From an uncultured Flavobacteriales bacterium (GTDB lineage: Bacteria > Bacteroidota > Bacteroidia > Flavobacteriales_D > Sanyastnellaceae): a DNA stretch of 64,000 nucleotides. The notes under the pieces were generated by a model that saw only the letters and a list, made by a program, of their open reading frames with translations, was not told where the DNA came from and ran no database searches. Position 1 is the stretch's first letter. Each line of letters opens with the position of its first letter. Below, in pieces: positions 1 to 7,193 of this stretch. Location: positions 1 to 64,000 of the forward strand of contig CALKFF010000002.1 in the NCBI GenBank assembly GCA_938084585.1, given 5' to 3'. A program made the position numbers and the translations under genes.

Positions 1-547
1 TCAGTTCCGCTTCTGGGTCGTAGTTGCACGCTTCCTCAATCGTACAACCCGCCGGGATGCAGCTCACAAAGTCACAAGACCCGTCGTTGAACGTGGCTTC
101 AGGCTGGTAATTGCACGCTGCTGGGTTGTTGCAACCGAACACGATGCAGCTGAAGAAATCACAAGAGCCGTCGTTGATGACGGCGTTCCCACAATAGTTG
201 CACGCCTCTGGAATCGTACATCCTTCAAAGTCACACTCGTAATCACAGAGTCCGTTATCGATAGTAGCCTCCTCGTCGAAGTTGCATGCACACTCGTCCG
301 TGCATCCTTGGCAACTGACGAAATCACATGTGCCATCGTTGACGGTTGCTTCAGGGTTGAAGTTGCAGGCCACTGAAACAGTGCATCCGTAGACCAAACA
401 GCTTTCGAAATCACAAAGCGACGGATCGGATTGTGTGGCGTCGGGATCGTAGTTACACGCTGTAGGAATGGTACATCCAACTATAACTGACTCAGCGCTA
501 GCGGATTGCGCGAGAATCAAGAGGAGTGCGGAGAGGATAATTCGCAT
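1..547 (-). CDS. Secreted GCTD-repeat protein, N-terminal part (cut by window edge)
   Basis: The frame opens at an ATG at 547 and runs off the left edge without a stop, giving 182 visible codons. The first 19 or so residues form a signal peptide (MRIILSALLLILAQSASA). The rest is six Cys-rich repeats of the type GCT-x-x-x-ACNY/NF-x-P-x-A-x-x-NDGSC, the sixth cut by the edge, most separated by short CDF-x-SC linkers. The repeats start directly after the signal peptide, so no catalytic domain is visible in this part. Such repeats are frequent in secreted proteins of aquatic Bacteroidota; I know of no proven function. A -7-like box lies 22 bases upstream of the ATG. Confidence 0.8.
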   Translation of the reverse strand, partial: MRIILSALLLILAQSASAESVIVGCTIPTACNYDPDATQSDPSLCDFESCLVYGCTVSVACNFNPEATVNDGTCDFVSCQGCTDECACNFDEEATIDNGLCDYECDFEGCTIPEACNYCGNAVINDGSCDFFSCIVFGCNNPAACNYQPEATFNDGSCDFVSCIPAGCTIEEACNYDPEAEL

Positions 548-569
548 GTCGTCACTTTTAAGGAACGTT

Positions 570-577
570 GAAAGATA
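570..577 (-). promoter_or_regulatory. -7 box for the GCTD-repeat gene at 547
   Basis: Reads TATCTTTC on the minus strand, one mismatch to the Bacteroidota consensus TAnnTTTG. It leaves a leader of about 20 bases before the ATG. Confidence 0.45.
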
Positions 578-733
578 GGGACAAAACCCGAAATTCCATC
601 GACCAATGCATTTTTCTTGGTACCGAATGAACGCAAACCCTCGCCCAATGGTTTCGCTTTCTTCGACGAAAATTTCCGAGTCGCCGAGTTGAATCGTTCA
701 TGTTCAAGAACCAAAACGACACTTCAAGTCAAC

Positions 734-759
734 AAAAAACCCCGCCTGAGGCGAGGTTT
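734..759 (-). terminator. Intrinsic terminator downstream of the RRM gene
   Basis: On the minus strand AACCTCGCC-TCA-GGCGGGGTT forms a 9-bp stem with one G-U pair and a 3-base loop, followed directly by a T run. It sits about 30 bases after the stop of the RRM gene. Confidence 0.85.
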
Positions 760-786
760 CTGAAGGTCATTTTGGGACCAAAAAGC

Positions 787-1314
787 TCAATAATCGTCGT
801 CAAAGTCGGCCCAATTCTGCGCGCCTCCGCCGCCTTTTGGCTTCTTCATTTTCGTCTGGCGAGGGCCGTCTGAATACTTGTCAGGCTTGTTGCGGCTCAC
901 CTTCTTCTTCTTGGGGACAGGCTTTTTGTCCGGAGAAGAAAAACCACCAGAACCGGCGCCAGGACCGCCGGAGCCACCGCTTCGGGGAGTGAACCCGCCA
1001 CGGCCAGAAGAAGGCCCTCCAGGGCGGCCTGAGCTGCCGCCTGGACCGCCTACGGGGCGAGGAGGCCGGCTGCCGCGCTCTTCAGCCTCTTTGACCACCA
1101 TGCGGAAGCCCATGTACTCTTTACCGTTCATCTCGTCGAGCGCGCGCTGCCCCCCTTCCCTGCTTTCCATCTCCACAAAGCCAAAGCATTTGCTTTGACC
1201 TGTGTCACGGTCGGTCACAACTTTCACACTCTTGACGGGCCCCATGGCGCCGAACCACTCGAGCAAATCAGATTCAACCGCGTCCCGGTTGAGTTTGGCC
1301 ACAAACAATTTCAT
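787..1314 (-). CDS. RRM-domain RNA-binding protein with Gly/Arg/Lys-rich tail
   Basis: 175 residues. Residues 1-80 form one RNA recognition motif: RNP2 is LFVAKL near the N-terminus and RNP1 is KCFGFVEM around residue 43. The tail (about 80-175) is rich in Gly, Pro, Arg and Lys and ends in an acidic DFDDDY. Bacterial proteins of this class bind single-stranded RNA and are often cold-induced; that role is inferred here. I prefer the ATG at 1314 over the TTG one codon upstream, because a -7-like box ends 5 bases before it. A strong terminator follows the gene, which looks monocistronic. Confidence 0.9.
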   Translation of the reverse strand: MKLFVAKLNRDAVESDLLEWFGAMGPVKSVKVVTDRDTGQSKCFGFVEMESREGGQRALDEMNGKEYMGFRMVVKEAEERGSRPPRPVGGPGGSSGRPGGPSSGRGGFTPRSGGSGGPGAGSGGFSSPDKKPVPKKKKVSRNKPDKYSDGPRQTKMKKPKGGGGAQNWADFDDDY

Positions 1315-1319
1315 CAATC

Positions 1320-1327
1320 CATAAATA
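1320..1327 (-). promoter_or_regulatory. -7 box for the RRM gene, leaderless spacing
   Basis: TATTTATG on the minus strand (one mismatch to TAnnTTTG), 5 bases from the ATG at 1314. It abuts the right arm of the long hairpin at 1328-1371. Confidence 0.5.
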
Positions 1328-1371
1328 GAACGGCCCCAAGCTACGCGAATCTGCGCAGCCTGGAGCCGTTC
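1328..1371 (-). terminator. 19-bp hairpin between the M43 protease gene and the RRM gene
   Basis: Outer arms GAACGGC/GCCGTTC are continued by 12 further pairs (three G-U wobbles in the minus-strand RNA), giving a 19-bp stem with a 6-base loop, then TATTT. It lies 20 bases after the stop of the M43 gene and is probably its terminator. It also occupies the upstream promoter region of the RRM gene. Confidence 0.65.
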
Positions 1372-1390
1372 AAGTCAATTTAAATGGGCA

Positions 1391-4300
1391 TCAGCACTCC
1401 TGACCGAAGGCGGCAAGGATTTGCAAGATGTCGTTCACGTTGGTCGCCCCATCGTCGTTGAGGTCGGCATCGCAGTCGCTTGAGCAACCGAAGTCAGACA
1501 ACAACAACAAGATGTCTGCAACCGAGATCTGACCGTCGTTGTTCAGGTCTTCTGGGCAATCGTTGGGGTACGCACAGCTGCCGTCGTCCACCGTGGCTGA
1601 AGGATCGTAGTTCTCCGCCTCAGGGTCGGTGCAACCGCTGCACGTGCTGCCGTCGCCTCCACACACGCCACACGCGTCGAGCTGGAGACATGATCCGTCG
1701 TCCATGGTTGCCGCTGGGTTGTAGTTGCACGCACTGCTGTCGGTGCACCCCACACAGCTTGCGTACTCGCACGAGCCGTCGTCTTCTGTGGCGAATGGAT
1801 CGTAGTTGCACGCCATGGCGTCGGTGCAGCCGTTGCAATCGTAGTTGCATGAGCCGTTCTCCGTGGTTGCCTCTGGGTCGTAGTTGCACGCCTCTGGATC
1901 GGTGCAACCGAAGCCAGAGCCGAGGCAGATTTCCACCACGTCTTGGCTTGTGAATTCACCTCCAGATGCCAACACAGCGCCATCCGAGGACACCGTGTAA
2001 GAACCTTCTCCGAAGGCACAACAGATGCCGTCTCCGAAGGAATCGTTGATGGTGAAGGCGTAGCAACCTTCACCCACACAGATGGATTCTTCGTACAAGG
2101 TGCCAGCGTCGCTGTAAGGACCACCAGATGCCACCACGGCGCCGTCGAGGTTGGTCAACGTCCACGTGGTCTCTCCTGGGTAGTTGTCTGTCAAGATGGA
2201 CACCACCAGGTTTTGACCCTCCATGATGCAAGAGCCATCGTCAATCACAGCGTTGTCGTCGTAGTTGCAAGCCATCGGGTCTGTGCATCCTCCACAAGTG
2301 GTGTTGTCGCCACCGCACACACCGCACTCGTCCAAGCTCAAGCAAGAACCATCGTCAATCACAGCATTCGCATCGTAGTTGCACGCTTCAGGATCGGTGC
2401 AACCGCCGCAAGTGCTGTTGTCACCGCCGCACACGCCACACTCGTCCAGGCTCAAGCAAGAACCGTCGTCTTCGGTGGCGTCAGGGTTGTAGTTGCACGC
2501 CTCGGGGTCGGTGCAGCCGTTGCAATCGTAGTTGCATGTGCCGTTGTCCAACGTGGCAGACTCGTTGTAGTTGCACGCTGTGGGATCGGTGCAACCCAGT
2601 CCACAATCGGCGTCGCCGAACTGGATGGAATCTGCACCCAAGGTGAAGCCGTCGCCGGTTTGGGCTGAATCCAAGTCACCAGAAGCCACCAACATGCCGT
2701 CGGCGTCTGTCAAGGTGTACGTGGCGCCGTTCCATCCGTCGCCGTAGCTGTCGGTCATGTTGAACACGTAACAGCCCGATTCAATGCACACGGTGTAGTC
2801 TCCGGCGACGCCTGAGGCGTACACCACGCTGTCGGACTCAAGGGTCCAACCGATTTCGCTGTCCCAGGTGCCTCCACCCACAGTGATGTTCAAGGCCATG
2901 CCTTCCAAAATGCACGAGCCGTCGTCGAAGACCGCGTCAGCATCGTAGTTGCATGCCATGGGGTCGGTGCAACCGCCACATGTGCTGTTGTCGCCACCGC
3001 AAACACCACACTCGTCCAGGCTCAAACAAGAGCCATCATCAATGACTGCTTCCGCGTCGTAGTTGCATGCGTCGGCATCTGTGCAACCTCCGCATGTGGT
3101 GTTGTCACCTCCGCACACACCACATTCGTCCAAGCTCAGGCAAGAGCCGTTCTCCTCTGTGGCGTTCGGGTTGTAGTTGCAAGCGTTGGGGTCGGTGCAG
3201 CCAGGAACAACAATGTCCTCGGTTGTGCACAAGCCGTTCAAAGTGAACGTCACATCGTAGTTGGACGCCCCAGCCAATTCCGAATCCCAACCGTTGATCA
3301 CGGTCAAGGTCCAAACACCTTCATCATCCAAGGCCAAGGCAGACAAGTCGATGGTCGCCATGTACACACCGGCCACGCTGGCCGCCCAATCTTCAGGCCA
3401 CACTGTGAGGTAGTTGCCCAAATCCGTGCATGTTTCACTCACAAGGTTGAATCCTCCAAAGGCCGCACAGCTTCCATCGGGCAGACCGAGCTCCACCAAC
3501 ATGTCCGCAGGCCACGCTCCGGTGCCATCAGCTTGAGCCCAATCCAAGGTCACGTCGATGGAACCAAGGGTGCCGCCCGCCACGATGGATACAGAAGTCC
3601 CAGAAGCTCCTCCTGGCAATGCAGTTTCAACCACATTCACAGAGAAATCACACACTTCAGTGCATCCTTCCACGGGGTCAGGCATCACACAAGACCCATC
3701 GTCCAAGACTGCACTGGGGTCGTAGTTGCACGCCATCTCGTCGGTGCAACCGCCGCAAGAGCTGTTGTCACCTCCACACACGCCGCAATCGTCATTCACC
3801 AAACAAGAACCGTCGTCAATGGTGGCGCCCATGTCGTAGTTGCACGCCGTGTCATCGGTGCAACCTGTGCAAGAGGAGTTGTCCCCACCGCACACGCCGC
3901 AATCGTCGTTCACAGCACAAGAACCGTCGTCGGTGGTGGCGTTCGCGTCGTAGTTGCACGCTTCAGGGTCGGTGCAACCTGCACAACTTCCGAATTCGCA
4001 CGTGCCGTCGTCGGTCGTCGCTTCAGGATCGTAATTGCAAGCGGTCGCGTCGGTGCAGCCAAAGCCAGAACCGAGGCAGATGTCCACAGACTCGCCAGAA
4101 CCGTAATCACCCCCGGATGCAAGCACAACCCCTTCCGAGGTGATGGTGTAACCGCCTTCACCGAAGCCACAGCAGATGCCGTCGCCATAGGTGTCGGTGA
4201 TGTTGAACGTGTAACACCCTGCGTCAATGCAGACCTGCTCCGCATATTCAGTCGCCGCCGCGCCGTACGGACCGCCAGCGGCCACCACATCACCCGAAGC

Positions 4301-5572
4301 CGAAGTCACCGTCCAGGCAATTTCCCCAGGGTAGTTGTCCGTGAGGATGGTGATGGTCAAATCTTCTCCGTCCAAGATGCAAGAACTGTCGTCCACAATC
4401 GCTTCTGGGTCATAGTTGCAAGCTTCTGGGTTGGTGCACCCGCCGCAGGACTCGTTGTTGCCTCCGCACTCGCCGCACTCGTCGATCACGTACTCGCAAG
4501 AACCGTTGTCTTCGATGGCGGTGGGGCTGTAGTTGCAGGCGGTTTCATCCGTGCAACCAAATCCAGAAGGCACGCAACCCTCCGAGTCCAACAAGGAAGC
4601 ACGGGTTCCGCCTGGCGCGAACAACGCATTCATGCGGTCCGCCTGGCCCTGCGTGAACAGATTCATGCAAGCGTCGTCAGAATAGTCCATGTAGTTCTGA
4701 ACCATGTCCTCGGTGCCGCAGGCCACGCTGCCCAAGGAACAGCCGTAGTTGGGGCCGTCCGAGTCAGGGGTGTCGTCCACAAAGTCGGACGCGCCGCAAC
4801 CGCCGTCGCCCCAGATGTGGCGAAGGTTCAACCAGTGCCCCACCTCATGGGTGGCCGTGCGACCCAAGTCGAAGGGCGCTTGGGCGGTGCCCATGTTGCC
4901 GGTGTAGCGGTAATCGCACACAATGCCGTCGGTGGCGTCAGGCCCGCCGGGGAATTGAGCGTAACCGAGGATGCCACCGCCAATGTTGCACACCCAGAAG
5001 TTCATGTACTCTGACGCAGGCCACGCATCTGAACCACCTTGAGCGGTGAACTTCATGCCGTCGTTGGTGCCAAACGAACCCACAGTCGTCGGCACGCGAA
5101 GGATGCCGTTGGACTCGTTTCCGTCAGGGTCTTGTGCAGCCAAACAGAATTCAATCTGCGTATCGGCCGCTTGTGCCCACGCATCGTCTTGGTCAGCGTT
5201 CAAGCGACGGAAATCTTCATTCAAAATGTCCAACTGAGATTGGATCTGCGCGTCGCTGATGTTCTCATTCTCGTTGGCGTAGATGACGTGGAACACCACG
5301 GGAATGGCGACCATCAACTGAGATTGGGAGCGGTTGACGCTGGAGGTTTGGCGTTGACGCACAAATTCCTGCGTTTGGCGCTCAATCACAGCCATGTTCC
5401 GCTCCATCTTGGGATGCTCATGCATCAGGCGGTCCAGGTTGCCCATGGTGTGGCATACGCGCACAGGCTTTTCTTTTGGCGCTTTGACTTTCGCCGGACC
5501 CTGGGCAAAAGCAGTGACGGCGAAAAGGGCCAGCACCACTGCGCTCAAGGCTGAATGAAGAAATTGCTTCAT
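1391..5572 (-). CDS. Secreted M43-type metalloprotease with 17 GCTD repeats and dockerin-like tail
   Basis: 1393 residues, starting at the ATG that begins a signal peptide ([19 protein letters not shown], cut near residue 24). The catalytic domain spans about 85-325: zinc motif [11 protein letters not shown] at 242-252 and a Met-turn NYMDYSDD near 293-300 match pappalysin/cytophagalysin-type M43 peptidases. After it come 17 copies of GCTD-x-x-ACNYDP-x-A-x-x-DDGSC, eight [13 protein letters not shown]-like linkers, three ~95-residue domains with the pattern CYxFxxxDxYGDG, and one domain resembling a proprotein convertase P domain. The last ~55 residues are two dockerin-like [14 protein letters not shown] segments bracketed by Cys. 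No T9SS tail is seen. It is probably extracellular; the substrate is unknown. The 23-base leader is A-rich. Confidence 0.9.
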   Translation of the reverse strand: MKQFLHSALSAVVLALFAVTAFAQGPAKVKAPKEKPVRVCHTMGNLDRLMHEHPKMERNMAVIERQTQEFVRQRQTSSVNRSQSQLMVAIPVVFHVIYANENENISDAQIQSQLDILNEDFRRLNADQDDAWAQAADTQIEFCLAAQDPDGNESNGILRVPTTVGSFGTNDGMKFTAQGGSDAWPASEYMNFWVCNIGGGILGYAQFPGGPDATDGIVCDYRYTGNMGTAQAPFDLGRTATHEVGHWLNLRHIWGDGGCGASDFVDDTPDSDGPNYGCSLGSVACGTEDMVQNYMDYSDDACMNLFTQGQADRMNALFAPGGTRASLLDSEGCVPSGFGCTDETACNYSPTAIEDNGSCEYVIDECGECGGNNESCGGCTNPEACNYDPEAIVDDSSCILDGEDLTITILTDNYPGEIAWTVTSASGDVVAAGGPYGAAATEYAEQVCIDAGCYTFNITDTYGDGICCGFGEGGYTITSEGVVLASGGDYGSGESVDICLGSGFGCTDATACNYDPEATTDDGTCEFGSCAGCTDPEACNYDANATTDDGSCAVNDDCGVCGGDNSSCTGCTDDTACNYDMGATIDDGSCLVNDDCGVCGGDNSSCGGCTDEMACNYDPSAVLDDGSCVMPDPVEGCTEVCDFSVNVVETALPGGASGTSVSIVAGGTLGSIDVTLDWAQADGTGAWPADMLVELGLPDGSCAAFGGFNLVSETCTDLGNYLTVWPEDWAASVAGVYMATIDLSALALDDEGVWTLTVINGWDSELAGASNYDVTFTLNGLCTTEDIVVPGCTDPNACNYNPNATEENGSCLSLDECGVCGGDNTTCGGCTDADACNYDAEAVIDDGSCLSLDECGVCGGDNSTCGGCTDPMACNYDADAVFDDGSCILEGMALNITVGGGTWDSEIGWTLESDSVVYASGVAGDYTVCIESGCYVFNMTDSYGDGWNGATYTLTDADGMLVASGDLDSAQTGDGFTLGADSIQFGDADCGLGCTDPTACNYNESATLDNGTCNYDCNGCTDPEACNYNPDATEDDGSCLSLDECGVCGGDNSTCGGCTDPEACNYDANAVIDDGSCLSLDECGVCGGDNTTCGGCTDPMACNYDDNAVIDDGSCIMEGQNLVVSILTDNYPGETTWTLTNLDGAVVASGGPYSDAGTLYEESICVGEGCYAFTINDSFGDGICCAFGEGSYTVSSDGAVLASGGEFTSQDVVEICLGSGFGCTDPEACNYDPEATTENGSCNYDCNGCTDAMACNYDPFATEDDGSCEYASCVGCTDSSACNYNPAATMDDGSCLQLDACGVCGGDGSTCSGCTDPEAENYDPSATVDDGSCAYPNDCPEDLNNDGQISVADILLLLSDFGCSSDCDADLNDDGATNVNDILQILAAFGQEC
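1560..4560 (-). repeat. In-gene array of 17 GCTD and 8 CGVCGGD repeats
   Basis: The C-terminal two thirds of the M43 protease gene encode a tandem array of ~21-residue GCTD units, partly alternating with 13-residue DxCGVCGGDxxxC units. DNA copies are similar but carry many synonymous differences, so this is protein-level repetition and not a recent DNA expansion. Confidence 0.85.
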
Positions 5573-5595
5573 GATTTTGGTTTTGGTTTTGTCGC

Positions 5596-5604
5596 CAAAA
5601 GATA
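5596..5604 (-). promoter_or_regulatory. -7-like box for the M43 protease gene
   Basis: TATCTTTTG on the minus strand, one base longer than TAnnTTTG, followed by a 23-base leader containing repeated CAAAAC/CCAAAA tracts before the ATG at 5572. Confidence 0.4.
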
Positions 5605-5661
5605 CGTCTTTATCCTCCAAATCGTTGGCTTCATCTCCAAATTCGCGCAACGCAACCCCCG

Positions 5662-6321
5662 ATGGATAAAGTGTTGAACATATTGCATCAAGACGACGAC
5701 CATGCGGTGGTGCTGAAAGAGGCCGGGATGTCCACGCACGGCCGAGGACGGCTGCACCTCAGCGCCCTGTTGGCACGAAGCCCTGAACTTCCAGAAGGTG
5801 CCAAACCGGTGCATCGGCTGGACCACGGAACCCGAGGCCCAGTGATTGTCGCATGGCGCTCGGAGGTGATGACGGCCATTCAGGCGCAATGGTCCAACGT
5901 GGTCAAGACGTACCACAGCTGGGTGGTCGGAAGTCAACTCCCTGAAGCGGGACGTTGCGGAATTCCCATCGACGGCAAATCAAGTCAATCGACGTTCCAC
6001 GTCTTAGGCACCCGAAGCTGGGCTGTGCACGGCAGCGCCACGTTGGTGGAATGGACCATTGAGACGGGACGCACCCACCAAATCCGACGACACTCCGCAG
6101 CCATGGGGCACCCTGTGGTGGGCGACCTCGTCTACGGCACCCCTCCCCTGTACACCGGCGCGGGACTCCACTTGACCTGCACCCAGCTGGACTACCGCCA
6201 CCCCGTCACCGGAAAAGCCATGGCGATTCAAGTCCGTCCGGCCAAAAAAATGCGACGCGCCATCCCCGGCGATTTTCACACGGCTGTCACGGGCAAATTC
6301 ACAGCACTGTTTGAGGGCTGA
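5662..6321 (+). CDS. RluA-family RNA pseudouridine synthase
   Basis: 219 residues. The catalytic motif HRLDHGTRG has its Asp at residue 54 (family form HRLDxxTSG), and the later motif [11 protein letters not shown] around 138-148 is typical of RluA-type enzymes that isomerise uridine in rRNA or tRNA. It lacks an N-terminal S4 domain and is short for the family, as some Bacteroidota members are. The target site cannot be told from sequence. It is divergent from the M43 protease gene with 89 bases between them, and is followed at 28 bases by the acyltransferase gene. No clear -7 box was found for it. Confidence 0.88.
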   Translation: MDKVLNILHQDDDHAVVLKEAGMSTHGRGRLHLSALLARSPELPEGAKPVHRLDHGTRGPVIVAWRSEVMTAIQAQWSNVVKTYHSWVVGSQLPEAGRCGIPIDGKSSQSTFHVLGTRSWAVHGSATLVEWTIETGRTHQIRRHSAAMGHPVVGDLVYGTPPLYTGAGLHLTCTQLDYRHPVTGKAMAIQVRPAKKMRRAIPGDFHTAVTGKFTALFEG

Positions 6322-6337
6322 AGCCTTCGGTTTGTTC

Positions 6338-6345
6338 GACCTTTG
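6338..6345 (+). promoter_or_regulatory. -7-like box for the PlsC gene, leaderless spacing
   Basis: GACCTTTG, one mismatch to TAnnTTTG, 4 bases before the ATG at 6350. The same 11-base context TTCGACCTTTG occurs before typA. Confidence 0.45.
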
Positions 6346-6349
6346 CACC

Positions 6350-7105
6350 ATGCGCCACCTACGCTCCCTGGCCAGGATGTTTGGCTTTTTGTCGCTGTGC
6401 ATCGCGACCATCCTCGTGTTGTTGCTCGACGCTTTGTGGCTGAAGGTGACGTGCGCCGATTTGACCCGATCGCGGGCGCTGGTCCACAAGCGGTTTCTGC
6501 GCTTCATCCAACGGGTGCAACGCCTGATGGGACTGCGCATCCACTGGGAAGGTGAACCGCCGCAAGAACCCGCGGTCATGATGGGCAACCACCGCTCCTA
6601 CCTCGACGCCATCCTCTTTCCAGTCAAGTTCCCTGTGGTCTACGTGGCCCGCATGGAGACCAAAAGCTGGCCCATCATCGGCTGGGGTGCAAGCTTGCTG
6701 GGCACGATTTGGGTCGATCGCCAGAGCAAGGACAGCCGCCGCCTCACCCGGGCCACCGTGCGCGAACGGCTCGCCGACGGCATGGGGCTGGTGATCTTTC
6801 CTGAAGGCACTTGCCATTACGGCCCCGACCTGCTCGAATACCGCCCAGGCATGTTCTACACCTGCGCCCAAGAAGGCTTCAGCATCATGCCTGTGGCGCT
6901 CGAATACAAGAACCAGGACATCGCATGGGTGGACAAGACAATGTTCGTACCCCACGCACTCAAGCACTTTGGCCCCAAGCACGTGGACGTCGCAGTTCGG
7001 TTTGGACCCTTGATGAAAGGGGACGACGCCGAGCAGCTTCGCGAAGAAGTGCGCAACTGGACCGCCCAAGCGTGCCTTGAACTGCGGGCCCAACTGGACG
7101 ACTGA
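6350..7105 (+). CDS. 1-acyl-glycerol-3-phosphate acyltransferase (PlsC family)
   Basis: 251 residues. An N-terminal hydrophobic segment (about 8-28) is followed by the acyltransferase motif NHRSYLDA (HX4D) and by FPEGT, the second conserved block of the PlsC/LPLAT family. These enzymes transfer an acyl chain to lysophosphatidic acid or a related lysolipid at the inner membrane during phospholipid synthesis. The ATG at 6350 is preferred over upstream alternatives inside the RluA gene because a -7-like box ends 4 bases before it and the membrane segment starts directly. A bidirectional terminator follows. The exact acyl acceptor is inferred from family membership only. Confidence 0.88.
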   Translation: MRHLRSLARMFGFLSLCIATILVLLLDALWLKVTCADLTRSRALVHKRFLRFIQRVQRLMGLRIHWEGEPPQEPAVMMGNHRSYLDAILFPVKFPVVYVARMETKSWPIIGWGASLLGTIWVDRQSKDSRRLTRATVRERLADGMGLVIFPEGTCHYGPDLLEYRPGMFYTCAQEGFSIMPVALEYKNQDIAWVDKTMFVPHALKHFGPKHVDVAVRFGPLMKGDDAEQLREEVRNWTAQACLELRAQLDD

Positions 7106-7135
7106 CCCCTCCTTCGTGGTCAAATCCAAGAGACC

Positions 7136-7166
7136 AAAAAAGGGCCCGCACATGCAGGCCCTTTTT
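7136..7166. terminator. Bidirectional intrinsic terminator
   Basis: AAAAAGGGCC ... GGCCCTTTTT with a 10-base loop gives a T-run-flanked stem on both strands. It separates the convergent PlsC and S8 protease genes. Confidence 0.85.
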
Positions 7167-7193
7167 CATGGGATGTTGTTGAAGTCAGATCGG

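Noticed and set aside
787-1317. TTG start one codon upstream for the RRM gene
   Set aside because: The ATG at 1314 is followed by a normal RRM start and has a -7 box at the usual 5-base spacing.
1560-4560. Regular repeats that could suggest a CRISPR array
   Set aside because: Periodicity is in the protein (21- and 13-residue units), copies vary at synonymous sites, and no cas genes are near.
3533-5014. Plus-strand open frame opposite the M43 protease
   Set aside because: Repetitive TVV/RVVV composition mirrors the GCTD repeats on the other strand; not a gene.
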